A stretch of 22,739 nt of DNA from JBAYNW01 sp041678605 (GTDB lineage Bacteria; Cyanobacteriota; Vampirovibrionia; Gastranaerophilales; Gastranaerophilaceae): positions 1-22,739 of the forward strand of contig JBAYNW010000030.1 in the NCBI GenBank assembly GCA_041678605.1, given 5' to 3'. Positions within the stretch are counted from its first letter, which is position 1. Every line of letters starts with the position of its first letter. Under the pieces are notes generated by a model. That model saw nothing but the letters and a program-made list of their open reading frames with translations, was not told the DNA's origin and searched no databases. The position numbers and the translations under genes were made by a program. Positions 21,066-22,739 of the stretch are shown piece after piece.

Positions 21066-22427
21066 CTAACTTTTATTCCGTAATTCTACCACATGAGTCG
21101 GTTTATTTACAACTTTTAATTTATTGCTGAGGCCGACACCGGCAACCCACAGCACTTCTGAACCTTTACAAAGTAAAATCAGTTCATCTTTTTCATGCTG
21201 AAAAACCCCTTTGGAGTTCAAATATTTTTTCAGCTTCATTGAACCGGTCATGCCGAAAGGTGTTATAAAATCCCCCTCCCTGCGGGTTCTGATTGTCAAA
21301 TTCAATCCCGTTTCCTCAATGTTTACGTAGGCAAAATTTGCGGTTTCGTCAGGAAACTGAAAATCATCACCGCCGGAATATTTTTGAACAGAAAATATAA
21401 ATTTCGTTTCGGGGATTGCATATTCCCCCTCTTTTGAGATATTAATTTCGTTTTTATTTCTGTCGCCTTTGGTTTTTGTAATCAAATAAATATACTTGGA
21501 ACTTGCAAAAACCCATAAATCCTTTGTTATTGAGCATCTTGAACCGGCTTTGGAATTAAAATTGCTTTTGATAAATTCTAAAGCATTCGTTATTTTTTTG
21601 CAGTCGTAGTCAAGATTTTCTCTTAACCCCACGTCATAGATTATTTTTCGCATAACATCGTCTGACAAAGTCCTGAACTTTTCAGTCAAAATTTTCCCGT
21701 CCGAATAAATATCTTTTTTTATGAGTTTCATGTATTCATCTATAATTTTTACATGGCTGATTGCAAGATTTGCAAGTGAGCTTATGGATTTTTCGGCATG
21801 GAAATTAATTTCGTTAAAAAGCGGCATGATTTTATGTCTGATAAAATTTCGTTTGTAGCTTACATCCAAATTTGAAGAGTCCACATTAGCCACAAGTCCT
21901 TTGGAATTGCAATAATCTTCAATGGGTCTTCTCGAAACAGTCAGCAAAGGCCTGTAAATAGGGATTTCTGCCAACATTCTTTTAGGCAAAATCCCCTGAA
22001 TTCCCCTAATGCCGGTTCCTTTAATTATTCGATAAATAATCGTTTCGGCACTGTCGGTAAGTGTGTGAGCCGTGAAAATAGAACTGTTCCGGTAATTTCT
22101 GGCATGTTTTAAAAAGAAATTATATCTTGCATCTCTGGCTGCATTTTCCGTCTTTTGTTCGCTTTTGGCAAGTGTTTCCGAGATAAATTCAATCCCGTTT
22201 TTTTCACAAAATTTCCTGCAGTTGAGTTCTTCTAGCAAAGATTCATCCCCCCGCCAATTATGGTTAAGATGCAATGCGACGAGCTTAAAGCCGTATTTCT
22301 TGGATAGTTCATTTAAAATATCAAGCAGGCACAAAGAGTCACAGCCTCCGGAAAATCCCACGAGGAAGGTATTTTTGGGATTTTTCAAGCCAAATTCATC
22401 TAAAAATTTATCGACAATTTCAATCAT
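21066..22427 (-). CDS. tilS: tRNA(Ile)-lysidine synthetase
   Basis: Converts C34 of tRNA-Ile(CAU) to lysidine, changing codon reading from AUG to AUA; essential in most bacteria. 453 residues. Seen: the ATP-pyrophosphatase loop FSGGCDSLCLLDI (S26-G-G-C-D-S31), LHLNHNWRGDES, NAARDARYNFF, FTAHTLTDSAETIIYRIIKGTGIRG, IYRPLL and SSNLDVSYKRNFIRHKIMP, then a C-terminal substrate domain with RTRREGDFITPFGMTGSMKLKKYL. The HTLTDSAET form of the second motif is of the type I recall from cyanobacteria. No clear ribosome site precedes ATG 22427. Forms a transcript with hpt. Confidence 0.95.
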   Translation of the reverse strand: MIEIVDKFLDEFGLKNPKNTFLVGFSGGCDSLCLLDILNELSKKYGFKLVALHLNHNWRGDESLLEELNCRKFCEKNGIEFISETLAKSEQKTENAARDARYNFFLKHARNYRNSSIFTAHTLTDSAETIIYRIIKGTGIRGIQGILPKRMLAEIPIYRPLLTVSRRPIEDYCNSKGLVANVDSSNLDVSYKRNFIRHKIMPLFNEINFHAEKSISSLANLAISHVKIIDEYMKLIKKDIYSDGKILTEKFRTLSDDVMRKIIYDVGLRENLDYDCKKITNALEFIKSNFNSKAGSRCSITKDLWVFASSKYIYLITKTKGDRNKNEINISKEGEYAIPETKFIFSVQKYSGGDDFQFPDETANFAYVNIEETGLNLTIRTRREGDFITPFGMTGSMKLKKYLNSKGVFQHEKDELILLCKGSEVLWVAGVGLSNKLKVVNKPTHVVELRNKS

Positions 22428-22503
22428 AAAATAAGGATAGCATATTTCTTTGATTATTTAAATAAGAAAAAAGGTTAATAAATTATGAAAGGGGGAAGAG
22501 GGA

Positions 22504-22602
22504 GGGTTGATAGGTCGAAGGGCTTTTTACTAAGTGATTAAGTGACTAAGTGATTAAGTGACGAAGTGATTAAGTGACTAAGTGATTAAGTGACGAAGTG
22601 CA
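22504..22602. repeat. 8-nt tandem arrays
   Basis: 22505-22522 has GGTTGATA, GGTCGAAG (the GGTYGAAN family seen at 69-100). 22531-22602 is nine 8-nt units: TAAGTGAT, TAAGTGAC, TAAGTGAT, TAAGTGAC, GAAGTGAT, TAAGTGAC, TAAGTGAT, TAAGTGAC, GAAGTGCA. The alternation of T and C endings, with G starting each fifth unit, shows a 32-base higher-order repeat. The last unit runs into the 21 bases (22596-22616) that also open the window at 5-25. Confidence 0.9.
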
Positions 22603-22659
22603 ACAAAAAAATTAAAGGGAGCTTACCGAATTTTAATGAAACTTAAATTTCTACTCTGT

Positions 22660-22707
22660 CAAAGAAGGGATTTTCACGTTAGGGAAAATCCCTTCTTTGA
22701 GATTTTT
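22660..22707 (+). terminator. Long perfect hairpin, terminator-like
   Basis: CAAAGAAGGGATTTTC (22660-22675), an 8-nt loop, GAAAATCCCTTCTTTG (22684-22699), then AGA and five T. The stem is perfect over 16 pairs. No + strand gene lies just upstream, so it may instead be a dispersed palindrome, or belong to a transcript not recognised here. The rest of 22428-22739 is AT-rich and shows no gene. Confidence 0.45.
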
Positions 22708-22739
22708 GCCCGTCAGTTTATCCGCCCTTCAAAATATAC

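Noticed and set aside
22531..22602. Possible CRISPR-like array
   Set aside because: The units are 8 nt and contiguous, with no unique spacers and no cas genes in the window.

Overview
The window is an AT-rich bacterial chromosome segment, and every stretch that looks like a gene is intact. My best guess for the source is a gut or environmental non-photosynthetic relative of cyanobacteria (Melainabacteria/Vampirovibrionia, order Gastranaerophilales). This is an inference from three things: the prepilin signature AFTLAEVLITLGIIGVVA with a C-terminus ending in DGYQIKDDYPW, two unrelated proteins that share an MQV...SFG amino end, and 7- and 8-nt tandem repeats that recall cyanobacterial STRR sequences. 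No rRNA or other taxonomic marker is present to settle it.

Layout. 1-226: short tandem repeats, then a good promoter. 227-1204: a minor pilin whose leader has been swollen to 91 residues by repeat DNA. 1288-8674: a compact peptidoglycan and division block on the + strand (murF, mraY, murD, ftsW, murG) that continues with overlapping starts into folC. 8675-8990: a structured RNA candidate, an intrinsic terminator and a MITE-like element with perfect 34-bp terminal inverted repeats. 9161-10080: a small unknown gene and a Maf-type nucleotide pyrophosphatase. 10151-12277: the most striking gene, a 708-residue protein joining a type IV prepilin N-terminus, about 27 YadA-head repeats, a peptidase-S74 self-cleaving chaperone and a coiled coil. 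12486-13022: an unknown SFG-type protein. 13038-16136 (- strand): two glycosyltransferases and apt. 16282-16560: HU. 16682-17242 (-): a two-helix membrane protein. 17336-18976: a GT-C type membrane glycosyltransferase. 18995-19825 (-): a second SFG-type protein. 20235-20522: a small unknown gene. 20519-22427 (-): tilS-hpt. 22428-22739: tandem 8-mers and a long hairpin.

How the genes fit together. murF to murG carry out the cytoplasmic and membrane steps that build lipid II and the SEDS polymerase that uses or accompanies it. folC, apt, hpt, maf and tilS are housekeeping genes. The two prepilin-type proteins, the GT28-like/GT2 pair and the GT-C enzyme point to investment in the cell surface.

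The dominant unusual theme is repeat invasion of genes. At least four repeat or palindrome insertions sit in frame inside coding sequence (the pilin leader, two sites in murF, one in folC). The same 7- and 8-nt repeat families recur in intergenic DNA and even around start codons.
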